A stretch of 11,656 bases of DNA from Bacteriovoracaceae bacterium UBA2428 (GTDB lineage Bacteria > Bdellovibrionota > UBA2428), in contig DDRA01000161.1 of the NCBI GenBank assembly GCA_002343545.1, positions 12,327 to 23,982 of the forward strand. Reading direction: 5' to 3'. Under the pieces are notes generated by a model, which saw nothing but the letters and a program-made list of their open reading frames with translations, was not told the DNA's origin and did not search any database. Of the stretch, positions 1 through 6,832 are shown piece after piece (the first letter of the stretch is position 1; the number at the start of each line of letters is the position of its first letter). The position numbers and the translations under genes are program-made.

Positions 1-23
1 TTCGAGTCCCGTCCGCTCCGCCA
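1..23 (+). tRNA. 3' end of a tRNA gene, probably tRNA-Asp (partial)
   Basis: The window opens with a canonical T-loop (TTCGAGT), the 3' half of the T-stem (CCCGT), the acceptor 3' strand (CCGCTCC), discriminator G and an encoded CCA. This differs by one base from the end of E. coli tRNA-Asp(GTC) as I remember it, and a G discriminator also fits Asp. The 5' part and the anticodon lie outside the window, so the identity rests only on the 3' end; tRNA-Ser is the main alternative because it also carries a G discriminator. Part of this 3' end recurs at 8014-8034, so the gene appears to be the integration site of the island that follows. Confidence 0.72.
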
Positions 24-37
24 TTTACAGATTGATT
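3..37. repeat. attL: left direct repeat of the genomic island
   Basis: Bases 3-23 (CGAGTCCCGTCCG then CTCCGCCA) match 8014-8034 at 19 of 21 positions. A second block at 25-37 (TTACAGATT then GATT) matches 8042-8054 at 12 of 13 positions, but lies 1 base after CCA here and 7 bases after it on the right. Paired tRNA 3'-end repeats are the usual footprint of tyrosine-recombinase islands, which rebuild the tRNA end on entry. The crossover point cannot be set from this sequence. Confidence 0.72.
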
Positions 38-61
38 GATTCTCCGATTCTCCCCGCCTGG

Positions 62-492
62 TGGTGGGTTCCCCCAAAAAGTTTAAGAAGAACAGGCAGC
101 TAGGACTCTTAGTCTGTAATTTTTGAACTGCGGCCAAGCCAAGATCCATGGTGATCGACAACGGACCGGAATTCACGGGACGCGAGTTCGACAGCTTCAC
201 GCACAAGAACGCCATCAAACTCGACTTTATCCGCCCCGGAAAGCCGGTGGAAAATGTGTTCATCGAGTTGGTTAACGGAAGGTTTCGCGACGATTGCTTG
301 AACAGGCATTGGTTCTTGGACCTTCAGGCGGCTAAAGCTCGAATCGAAGAATGGCGAGAAGAGTAGATCTGCTGCAGATCGCACAGCTTGCTTGGGGAAT
401 CCTACTCCCAACGAATTCGCTGCTCGGCTCGCGGCTAAATCACCGCGGAGTTTCTCTAAAGCTCCCTGGCAGCGTTTTTGGGGGTCAGGTCA
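62..492 (+). mobile_element. IS3-family insertion sequence remnant, internally deleted
   Basis: An IS3-type transposase C-terminus lies between two inverted copies of CCCCCAAAAA, one at 71-80 and the other at 475-484 on the opposite strand. On the right the end reads outward as TGACCTGA then the C/A tract, with the TG terminus typical of IS3 elements. The left end (TGGTGGGTT then the C/A tract) matches well only in the 10-bp core. The remnant is about 430 bp, compared with about 1.2-1.5 kb for an intact element, so orfA and most of orfB are gone. No target duplication is visible. The boundaries are approximate, especially on the left. It sits between the tRNA and the island's regulator, where an integrase gene might be expected. 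Confidence 0.62.
133..436 (+). pseudogene. IS3-family transposase OrfB, C-terminal fragment with stop and frameshift
   Basis: Translation from about 133 gives an rve-type (DDE) transposase C-terminal core. The second catalytic Asp is in DNGPEF at about 157, and the catalytic Glu follows after exactly 35 residues in VFIE, the DD(35)E spacing of IS3 elements. The GKPVEN and HWFLDLQAA segments are also family hallmarks. After WREE (to 363) a TAG stop (364-366) replaces the Tyr expected in the WR-(D/E)-Y-N motif. About one extra base near 388-391 then moves the tail into another frame, where LGNPTPNEFAARL is readable from 392 to about 430. The N-terminal two thirds are missing, and an in-frame TGA lies upstream at 124-126. 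The fragment cannot make an active transposase. Confidence 0.82.
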
Positions 493-729
493 TTCCAACT
501 CCCATTCGAGGAAGGGGCGCGGGTCGAGTCCCAAAGCCGTCCCAAGCTTAGCTAACGTCTCCAGAGTCGTGTTGTAGCTCGATCTCGACGCCAGCGACTT
601 TAAGGTATCTACGGAGATGCCGGAGTTCTTCGATAACTCGGCATACGACGGCCTTATCCCTACCCGAGCCTCGTACGAATCCAGCATTGCTTTCAGGTCG
701 AATTTCAAACCAGTTGCCGATTCGCTCAT
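490..729 (-). CDS. Small Cro/C1-type HTH regulator, likely controller of the R-M operon
   Basis: This 79-residue protein is almost entirely one helix-turn-helix domain of the Cro/C1 (XRE, HTH_26-like) type. Residues 28-38 (SYAELSKNSGI) look like helix 2, and 39-48 (SVDTLKSLAS) like the recognition helix. The LETLAKLGTALGLDP segment (56-70) is the conserved closing helix of such folds. It is transcribed away from the methyltransferase operon and shares a 56-bp control region with it, the usual place for a restriction-modification controller. No Shine-Dalgarno sequence precedes the ATG at 729-727, so it may be leaderless. Its TGA stop (492-490) coincides with the outer end of the IS3 remnant, so the native C-terminus may have been altered. 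It could also be a general autorepressor; the repressor versus activator role cannot be read from the sequence. Confidence 0.75.
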   Translation of the reverse strand: MSESATGLKFDLKAMLDSYEARVGIRPSYAELSKNSGISVDTLKSLASRSSYNTTLETLAKLGTALGLDPRPFLEWELE

Positions 730-730
730 G

Positions 731-748
731 AGTGTATTGACACTACAC
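731..748. promoter_or_regulatory. Candidate operator: overlapping palindromes between regulator and methyltransferase genes
   Basis: AGTGT-ATTG-ACACT (731-744) is a perfect inverted repeat with 5-bp arms. GTGTA (732-736) and TACAC (744-748) form a second inverted repeat on almost the same bases. The site lies one base upstream of the regulator's start codon and covers the -35 box of the operon promoter. A bound HTH dimer would therefore repress both directions. The sequence differs from the GACT-N3-AGTC box of classical C proteins. Binding by the adjacent HTH protein is inferred from position only. Confidence 0.45.
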
Positions 749-765
749 CCATCAGGCTAAACAAT
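737..765 (+). promoter_or_regulatory. Predicted sigma70-type promoter of the four-gene operon
   Basis: A consensus -35 box TTGACA (737-742) is followed after 17 bases by AACAAT (760-765), which matches the -10 consensus at 4 of 6 positions. Transcription would start near 772, leaving a leader of only about 14 bases before the ATG at 786. The -35 box lies inside the palindromic operator candidate, so the promoter is probably under control of the divergent HTH gene. Confidence 0.5.
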
Positions 766-785
766 ACTAGTTACATCACAGGGGA

Positions 786-1976
786 ATGCATCATTTGAGA
801 TATTTGTCAGTCAGTCTGTTCACTGGCGCCGGTGGGCTCGATTACGGGCTTGAAGAGGCGCAGTTCGATACCGCAGTCGCAATTGAGATGGATTCGAATT
901 GCTGCAAAACCTTGCGACATAATCGGCCAGACTGGCATGTCGTAGAGTCGCCGATCTCTGAAGTTCCAAGCAAGCAGATCCTTAGTCTTGCGGGCATCAA
1001 GCGACGCGAGCTCGACCTCTTGCATGGAGGTCCTCCGTGCCAGCCTTTCTCCAAATCTGGATACTGGAAGACTGGCGACGCAAAGCGACTGAAAGACCCG
1101 CGCTCCGACACTCTCAAGGAATACATGAGGGTCCTCGAAGACACTCTTCCCAAGGTCTTCTTGCTGGAGAATGTCTATGGACTTGCTTACGAGGGCAAGG
1201 ACGAGGGACTGAAGTTCCTCAAGAGGCGCATCGACGCGATCAACCGCAAGCACGGGACCCGATACAGCTTCTCATGGGAGGTGCTAAACGCAGCGGACTT
1301 CGGCGTTCCACAAGTTCGAGAAAGAGTGTTCATTGTAGGCTCACGCGATGGCAAACTGTTCGAGTTCCCTAAGCCTCGCTTCTGCGACAGCGAAAAGCCC
1401 TTGCCAGGACTTAAGCCCTACAGGACTGCCTGGGACGCTTTACATTCCATTACCGACCTCAGCGAGAAGGCGATACCTTCGAGAGTGAAAGGTCGATGGG
1501 GATTTCTTCTTCCGTCGATCCCGGAAGGCCGCAATTACCTTTACCACTCCGAGAAGGGCGAAGGAAAGCCGATCTTCAAGTGGAGGTCGCGCTACTGGAG
1601 CTTCCTATTGAAGCTAGCGAAGGACAGGCCGAGCTGGACAATTCTAGCGAGCCCAGGGCCCACGATTGGCCCCTTTCACTGGAATAACCGTCCACTGACC
1701 ATGCGGGAGATGGCGCGCCTACAGACCTTTCCCGATGATGTCGAAGTACTAGGCGACAGGAGACAAGTTCAAAAGCAACTCGGCAACGCTGTCCCCTCTG
1801 CCATCGGCGAGCTCCTCGGAAAGGAGATCCGACGGCAGTTCTTCGGCGAAAAAGTCAGGAGCGCATCGCTAACCCTCATTCCCGAAAAAGCTCGCCTAAC
1901 CTCGCAGGCTAAGAAGCCGACGACGCTGTCAATCAGCGAGACTCGCAAGGCCAGACTCCTCGAAGGGAAATCCTGA
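786..1976 (+). CDS. DNA (cytosine-5-)-methyltransferase of an R-M system
   Basis: This 396-residue protein transfers a methyl group from S-adenosylmethionine to cytosine C5 in a specific DNA site. The ordered m5C motifs are clear: motif I FTGAGGLDYGL (12-22), motif IV GGPPCQPFSKSG (81-92) with catalytic Cys85, motif VI ENV (128-130), motif VIII QVRERVFIVG (176-185), motif IX RPLTMREMARLQTFP (302-316) and motif X QKQLGNAVP (329-337). The target-recognition region between VIII and IX (about 190-300) sets specificity, which cannot be read directly. A basic tail of about 45 residues follows motif X. The start is uncertain: AGGGG (780-784) is only 1 base from the ATG at 786, whereas an in-frame TTG at 795 would be well spaced. 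The stop overlaps the next gene's ATG by one base, implying coupled translation. The product should protect the host site from the downstream gene products. Confidence 0.95.
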   Translation: MHHLRYLSVSLFTGAGGLDYGLEEAQFDTAVAIEMDSNCCKTLRHNRPDWHVVESPISEVPSKQILSLAGIKRRELDLLHGGPPCQPFSKSGYWKTGDAKRLKDPRSDTLKEYMRVLEDTLPKVFLLENVYGLAYEGKDEGLKFLKRRIDAINRKHGTRYSFSWEVLNAADFGVPQVRERVFIVGSRDGKLFEFPKPRFCDSEKPLPGLKPYRTAWDALHSITDLSEKAIPSRVKGRWGFLLPSIPEGRNYLYHSEKGEGKPIFKWRSRYWSFLLKLAKDRPSWTILASPGPTIGPFHWNNRPLTMREMARLQTFPDDVEVLGDRRQVQKQLGNAVPSAIGELLGKEIRRQFFGEKVRSASLTLIPEKARLTSQAKKPTTLSISETRKARLLEGKS

Positions 1977-3526
1977 TGGCGCGCACCAAAGAAGAAGTCG
2001 ACATTCAGCCTGAGAGCAATATCCTCACGGTCTTCAGTCGATTGCCGTACCGCCCGTGGTATGCGGTAGCGGAGTTTGTGGACAACTCGATCCAGAGCTA
2101 TTTTGACAACAAGAGTCGCCTGAAAGCCACAGACGGCAAAAAGTCTGGCTTAAAGATCCAAATCGAGTACTCGCAGCGAGATGGCGGAACGCTCACGATT
2201 CGCGACAACGCTGGAGGAATCGCGCCGTCGCAATTCAAGCGAGCATTCAAGTCAGCTGACATCCCGGCTGATACATCTGGGCTTCATGAGTTCGGCATGG
2301 GCATGAAATGCGCGGCCTGTTGGTTCTCCCCGCGTTGGCAGGTGAGAACTTCTGCGCTCGGAGATTCATTCTTGCGAACCATCGACTTCGACCTCAAAGA
2401 GATCGATCGAAAGCGACCAAAGAGGCTTAGTGTTGAGGTTGCGTCCGCAGCCAAGGATCTTCATTTCACCGAGTTGGTGCTTCGCGATCTGCATCACCCG
2501 CTACACGGAAGAACCGTTGGCAAGATCAAGGAGCACCTAGCCAGCATTTATCGTCATTTCATCAGCAAAGGTGATATCCAAATTGATTTCGAGGGACCAA
2601 TTGCTTACGCAGAGCCTGCGATCCTGAGGGCCCCGTTCCACAAGACTCCGAATGGAAAAGCCCGGTCATGGAAACAACTGATCGACATCAAATTGAGCAA
2701 AGGCAAATCTGTGACCGGGTTCGTCGCAATTCGCGAAACCGCAAGCACGTCAGAAGCGGGATTCGCGCTCTTTCGGAAGAGTCGCCTGATCCAAGGCAGC
2801 GTAGACGAGACCTGGCGCCCTGAAGAGCTCTTCGGGAAGTCAAACAGCTTCCTTTATCAAAGGCTTTTTGGGGAACTGCACTTCCAAGGCTTTCGCGTCA
2901 GTCACACCAAAGACGCCCTCGTCATTGACGACGTTGAAGAAGTGCTAGTCCAGAGACTCAAGAGCAGTATGTCCCGAGGCGCCGAGAGCATCATTACTCA
3001 GGCACGTGAACATCGAGTCGGAGCTTCTTCCGAGGAAGTAGCTCCTCGCGCCAAAAGAGTGCTGCAGAAGCTCGAGAAGACCTTCGACAGGGAGATGTCG
3101 AGGGTAATTCGTAGCCAAGCCTCGTCTTCGCCCAATACTTCCAGGCCTCCAGAGCGACTTACTAAACCCAAAAAGGGGACTAAGTCCGACGACGACATTC
3201 AAAGTACTTTCGCTATCAAGTTCAGGAATGAGGAATGGAAGGTGACCGTGCTGCTTTCGTTCGAGGAAGGCTTGCTGAGCCTGATCGAGGTCAGCGACTA
3301 CAAAGGGGTGAAAGAAGTCCCTCGATCGCTGACCGTTCGACTGTCCGCAAAGGATCCCTTCTTCCAGAGGTATGTCGGGTCAGACCCTGCCTCGCTCGAG
3401 ACCTTCATGCGAATGGCAGTTGGGCTGGTGGTGGCCGAAACCACTGCAAGGGACGCGGGAGTCTCAAAGGCGGGGATCGTGCGAGAGAATCTGAACGAAA
3501 TTTTGAAGAAAGCAATGGGCAGATAA
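1976..3526 (+). CDS. MORC/MutL-like GHKL ATPase of an R-M system
   Basis: This 516-residue protein has a GHKL (Bergerat-fold) ATPase domain. The N-box is EFVDNS (33-38, with the catalytic-type Glu33 and Mg-binding-type Asn37), the ADP-binding DNAGGI lies at 77-82, and the ATP-lid FGMGMK at 106-111. The LPYRPWYAVAEFVDNS context resembles MORC ATPases rather than histidine kinases or gyrase. The region at about 210-320, containing HTKDAL (310-315), fits the S5-fold transducer, whose Lys touches the nucleotide in MutL and gyrase. A helical stretch and a Ser/Pro/Lys-rich linker (about 380-405) lead to an unrecognised C-terminal domain (about 408-516). Members usually dimerise around ATP and clamp DNA. 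A ribosome-binding site (AAGGGA, about 1963-1968) lies at good distance from the ATG inside the upstream gene's end. The role as sensor or clamp for unmodified DNA is inferred from family and operon. Confidence 0.9.
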   Translation: MARTKEEVDIQPESNILTVFSRLPYRPWYAVAEFVDNSIQSYFDNKSRLKATDGKKSGLKIQIEYSQRDGGTLTIRDNAGGIAPSQFKRAFKSADIPADTSGLHEFGMGMKCAACWFSPRWQVRTSALGDSFLRTIDFDLKEIDRKRPKRLSVEVASAAKDLHFTELVLRDLHHPLHGRTVGKIKEHLASIYRHFISKGDIQIDFEGPIAYAEPAILRAPFHKTPNGKARSWKQLIDIKLSKGKSVTGFVAIRETASTSEAGFALFRKSRLIQGSVDETWRPEELFGKSNSFLYQRLFGELHFQGFRVSHTKDALVIDDVEEVLVQRLKSSMSRGAESIITQAREHRVGASSEEVAPRAKRVLQKLEKTFDREMSRVIRSQASSSPNTSRPPERLTKPKKGTKSDDDIQSTFAIKFRNEEWKVTVLLSFEEGLLSLIEVSDYKGVKEVPRSLTVRLSAKDPFFQRYVGSDPASLETFMRMAVGLVVAETTARDAGVSKAGIVRENLNEILKKAMGR

Positions 3527-5737
3527 ATGGCTAGGAAGAAGGGCAGCAAAGACTCAACAAGCGCATCCGTGCTCCTGCCAGAGCAATCAACATCAGGCTG
3601 GCAACCCGTGATCAATGGTGAGTTCAGCGATCTCCTGGCTGAGCAGCGCAAGCTCTCAGACTCTGAGAAGGTACGCTTGAAGGCGACCACTGTATCGATC
3701 TTGTCGAAGTGCATTCCACCGAAGGGCGCAGTTGGCAGCGAGACGGGTCTTGTGATGGGTCTAGTTCAAAGCGGAAAGACGATGTCGTTCACCGCGCTGA
3801 GTTCGCTGGCACGAGACAATTTGTACCAACTGATTATCGTGATCACAGGCACGAATTTGAATCTTTCGGCTCAGTCCGTTGATCGTCTCAAACGAGATCT
3901 CCGAACTACAATGCGTAACGGGACCGTATGGCATTGCGAGGACAATCCTCGGAAGAACAAGGCAGCGAACATTCAATCAAAGCTTGATGTATGGAGAGAT
4001 CAGGCGGCATTCCCGATCCTCAAGCAGACAGTTCTCATCACGGTCATGAAGAATCATCGCCATATCGCTCACCTGGTGGATCTCCTGGGCGAGCTTGAGC
4101 TCGACGGCGTATCAGCATTGGTCATCGACGATGAAGCCGACCAGGCCAGCATGAACGCCAAGGTCAACAAAAGAGAAGAGAGTACTACTTACACGCGTAT
4201 TCTTGATCTCCGCCGCGCTCTACCCAGCCATACATACGTTCAATACACTGCAACTCCTCAAGCGCCTCTGCTGATCAACAAGATCGACACGCTCTCACCC
4301 CGATTCGTCGAGCTTCTCGAGCCTGGGGATGACTACGTAGGGGGAGAAGAGTTCTTTCACCATAACAAGAACCTGGTTTTGGAGATTTCCGAGGAAGAAC
4401 TGCCGGAAACCTGGCCGGACTCCGAGGGCCCTCCTCCGTCGCTACTGAGAGCGCTCCGATTCTTCTTCTTGGGCGCTGCTGACCAACTGTTGAAGGGACA
4501 GCCGGATCGCCGATCGATGATGATACATCCCTCTCAAGAACGAGCAATCCATAAAACCTATTGCAACTGGGTGCGACACATTAAGAGTTCCTGGGTCAAC
4601 GTGCTTTCGAAGCCCGCGTCTGTAGATGGTAAGGAACTCCTCAAGGAGTTCGAGCACGACTTCAATGAGATCCAATCAACGGCGCCCAACGTGAATTCTT
4701 TTGACAGGCTCATTCCCGCGTTAAGCCAAGCAATCAACATTTGTCAGATCGAGGAAGTGAACACCAGGCAACAAGCGAGAACGCCTCAAATTTCATGGGC
4801 CAACTCGCTGTTCCACATTCTCGTCGGCGGAGCCGCCATTGATCGAGGATATACAGTTGAGGAACTCACTGTGACGTATATGCCTAGACCTAGGGGCGTC
4901 GGAAACGCGGATACCATTCAGCAGCGAGCGCGCTTCTTCGGATACAAGCGCAAGTATCTCGGGTTCTGCAGAGTTTTTCTCGAACCTGGTGTACTCCAAA
5001 GCTTCACGAACTACGTCGATCACGAACGCGACCTACGCCAGCGTCTTGCGGACCATGTCAAGAGCGGCAAACCTATGACCGAGTGGAAGAGACTGTTCTA
5101 CCTCTCCCCAGACCTTAGCCCGACCAGAGCGTCTGTTCTCGATCTTGAATACGATCGGGGTAATTACGACAGAAAGTGGTTTCGCCAGGACTACCCTGCT
5201 TCCGGTGGAGAGTCGTTCATCCAGCACAACAGAAGCGTTCTCGATTTCATGCTGAATGGCATCGAGTTCACCGAGTTCCAGGGCCACAAGCGCCGGACAA
5301 CGGAGCAGAAGCACGCGTTCTGCCACGTTTCCCTCGAGGATCTATACCGAAAGCTTCTAGTAGAACTGACCTTCGGCGAACCTTTGGATTCCCAGAAGTT
5401 CACCGGCGTCCTGCTCCAGCTGGAGCGTAAGCTCAGATCTAGTAAGAACGCAGAGGCATCCATCATCCTCATGAGCCCTGACGGGAAAAGACGATCCCGG
5501 GAAATCGATGCGGATCTAAAGATCAAGAAGCTGTTCCAGGGTAAGAACTTTGATCGCAGAACAGGTGAAGTCATTTATCCAGGCGCTGAATCTGTTCGCG
5601 AAGATGACATCGTCTCGCTCCAAGTCTACCGCCTTGATTTGACCTCGAGCAACAAGGTGATCAGGGATGTGCCGACCTTCGCCCTGTGGATGCCCGAGGG
5701 ATACGGGTCGCCTTGGTATAACCAGCGGGAACAATGA
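3527..5737 (+). CDS. Z1 domain protein (superfamily II helicase-like ATPase)
   Basis: This 736-residue protein starts directly after the upstream TAA with no gap. Walker A is GLVQSGKT (78-85), in the MGLVQSGKTMSF context typical of Z1 proteins. Walker B is VIDDEAD (199-205), and TATPQA (241-246) corresponds to helicase motif III. After a long middle region (about 250-420), the second RecA-like half shows GGAAIDRGYT (434-443) and QQRARFFGYK (465-474), equivalent to motifs V and VI with the arginine finger. The rest, to 736, looks globular but is unassigned. Z1 proteins (PF10593) are predicted ATP-driven translocases or remodelers that co-occur with methyltransferase and MORC-type ATPase genes. 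Here it most likely supplies motor activity coupled to restriction. I see no nuclease motif of its own. The ribosome-binding site is weak, so expression probably depends on coupling to the previous gene. Confidence 0.92.
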   Translation: MARKKGSKDSTSASVLLPEQSTSGWQPVINGEFSDLLAEQRKLSDSEKVRLKATTVSILSKCIPPKGAVGSETGLVMGLVQSGKTMSFTALSSLARDNLYQLIIVITGTNLNLSAQSVDRLKRDLRTTMRNGTVWHCEDNPRKNKAANIQSKLDVWRDQAAFPILKQTVLITVMKNHRHIAHLVDLLGELELDGVSALVIDDEADQASMNAKVNKREESTTYTRILDLRRALPSHTYVQYTATPQAPLLINKIDTLSPRFVELLEPGDDYVGGEEFFHHNKNLVLEISEEELPETWPDSEGPPPSLLRALRFFFLGAADQLLKGQPDRRSMMIHPSQERAIHKTYCNWVRHIKSSWVNVLSKPASVDGKELLKEFEHDFNEIQSTAPNVNSFDRLIPALSQAINICQIEEVNTRQQARTPQISWANSLFHILVGGAAIDRGYTVEELTVTYMPRPRGVGNADTIQQRARFFGYKRKYLGFCRVFLEPGVLQSFTNYVDHERDLRQRLADHVKSGKPMTEWKRLFYLSPDLSPTRASVLDLEYDRGNYDRKWFRQDYPASGGESFIQHNRSVLDFMLNGIEFTEFQGHKRRTTEQKHAFCHVSLEDLYRKLLVELTFGEPLDSQKFTGVLLQLERKLRSSKNAEASIILMSPDGKRRSREIDADLKIKKLFQGKNFDRRTGEVIYPGAESVREDDIVSLQVYRLDLTSSNKVIRDVPTFALWMPEGYGSPWYNQREQ

Positions 5738-5740
5738 TCG

Positions 5741-6733
5741 ATGAAGGACTTATCAAAACTTCTTGAGTCGCTGTTGCCCGCCACTCGAAGCTCGAAGGGC
5801 ATAGTTTATTCCGTTGAGGCAGTGAGGCCATCGGATTGCGCATTCATCGGCAACGACGAGAATGGAAACGCCGTAGCGATCATAGTCTGCGAGGATTCGC
5901 TGCAAAGCGACTTACCAGATCTTCGGTTGGAGCACTTCACCGTCGACCCGAACCGCTTTTGCATTGTCTCGAGCGACAATTCTCGTCTCAAACGCGAAGG
6001 TCGATTCTGCACGCTGACCTTCACAAGTCCGGATCAGACACTTAGGAATTTATTTTTGCGTCTACTCGTCGCATTGGTCGAGGACTTACCTTCGGTACCC
6101 ACTAAAATCCAAGTGATGTCTCGCATCTCTCAGATCGTCGATTTGTTCACTGCTATGAAGAGCCCTCCTCAAAAATCCCTGATCGGGATCTGGGGCGAAC
6201 TTATCATTCTTGATCTCGCGACGGATAAGGCTACAGCGCTCTCGGCGTGGCATGATAAGAACTCCGAAACCTGTGACTTCGTGAGCGGCAATACAGGGCT
6301 TGAGGTCAAATGCACGACCCGCGAGCGGCGTATACATAGGTTCTCGCTCGAGCAGGTCACGCCAACCAATATACCTGAGTCAACTTTCGTCGCATCCATG
6401 CTGACAAGAGCTACAGACGAAGGGATGAGTGTCTCCGATCTTGCCAATCGAGTGCGTGAAAAAATCTCCGAGCGAAAGCTGATTCTGAAACTAGATAGGG
6501 CGATCTACTCAGCACTGGGAACTTCTTGGGTTGAAGCAGATCAGTCGAAATTTGACCTTGATCTTACGTTTAAGACCCTAAAGTATTACAACGTTGCTGA
6601 TCTGCCAAAGCCGACGGGAACAATGCCGCCAGGAGTGTCCAATCTTCGCTTTGACTGCAATCTCGAGATCGTTCAGCCGCTGAAAACTCCAGATCTCAAA
6701 TCAAACGCCCTTCTCCGAACCATCCTAATCTAA
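5741..6733 (+). CDS. DUF4420-type PD-(D/E)XK protein, probable restriction nuclease
   Basis: This 330-residue protein starts 3 bases after the Z1 stop; GGGA (5727-5730) is a suitable ribosome-binding site. The core shows the PD-(D/E)XK pattern: Glu153 in GIWGELIIL, Asp179 in CDFVSGN and the E-V-K triad at 188-190 (GLEVKCTT). Together these could form the metal site of a restriction-endonuclease fold. The N-terminal half (1-140) and C-terminal part (about 230-330) are unassigned. This organisation fits DUF4420 (PF14390), long noted as the nuclease-like partner of Z1 and MORC-type genes. It is the only nuclease candidate in the operon, so it probably makes the cut while the upstream ATPases license it. 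Cleavage is not shown by the sequence alone. Confidence 0.82.
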   Translation: MKDLSKLLESLLPATRSSKGIVYSVEAVRPSDCAFIGNDENGNAVAIIVCEDSLQSDLPDLRLEHFTVDPNRFCIVSSDNSRLKREGRFCTLTFTSPDQTLRNLFLRLLVALVEDLPSVPTKIQVMSRISQIVDLFTAMKSPPQKSLIGIWGELIILDLATDKATALSAWHDKNSETCDFVSGNTGLEVKCTTRERRIHRFSLEQVTPTNIPESTFVASMLTRATDEGMSVSDLANRVREKISERKLILKLDRAIYSALGTSWVEADQSKFDLDLTFKTLKYYNVADLPKPTGTMPPGVSNLRFDCNLEIVQPLKTPDLKSNALLRTILI

Positions 6734-6808
6734 ATCGATTCGGACGATCCCAGTTGTTTGTTTCGATCTCGAGTTAGGCCACGAATCAAATTCGAAACAT
6801 TGAAACTT

Positions 6809-6822
6809 GCTGCGTTTGCAGC
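6809..6822 (-). terminator. Weak hairpin in the convergent intergenic region
   Basis: GCTGC-GTTT-GCAGC forms a 5-bp stem ending 10 bases past the stop of the minus-strand TIR-like gene. No T-tract follows on either strand, so a standard intrinsic terminator is not supported. A second short inverted repeat, CGAAT-CAA-ATTCG, lies at 6782-6794. The 99-bp gap between the two converging genes is otherwise featureless. Confidence 0.25.
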
Positions 6823-6832
6823 TCGCGTGCGA

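Noticed and set aside
104..114. GACT-CTT-AGTC, resembling a classical C-protein box
   Set aside because: It lies inside the IS3 remnant, over 600 bp from the regulator's promoter, and a single 8-base match is expected by chance.
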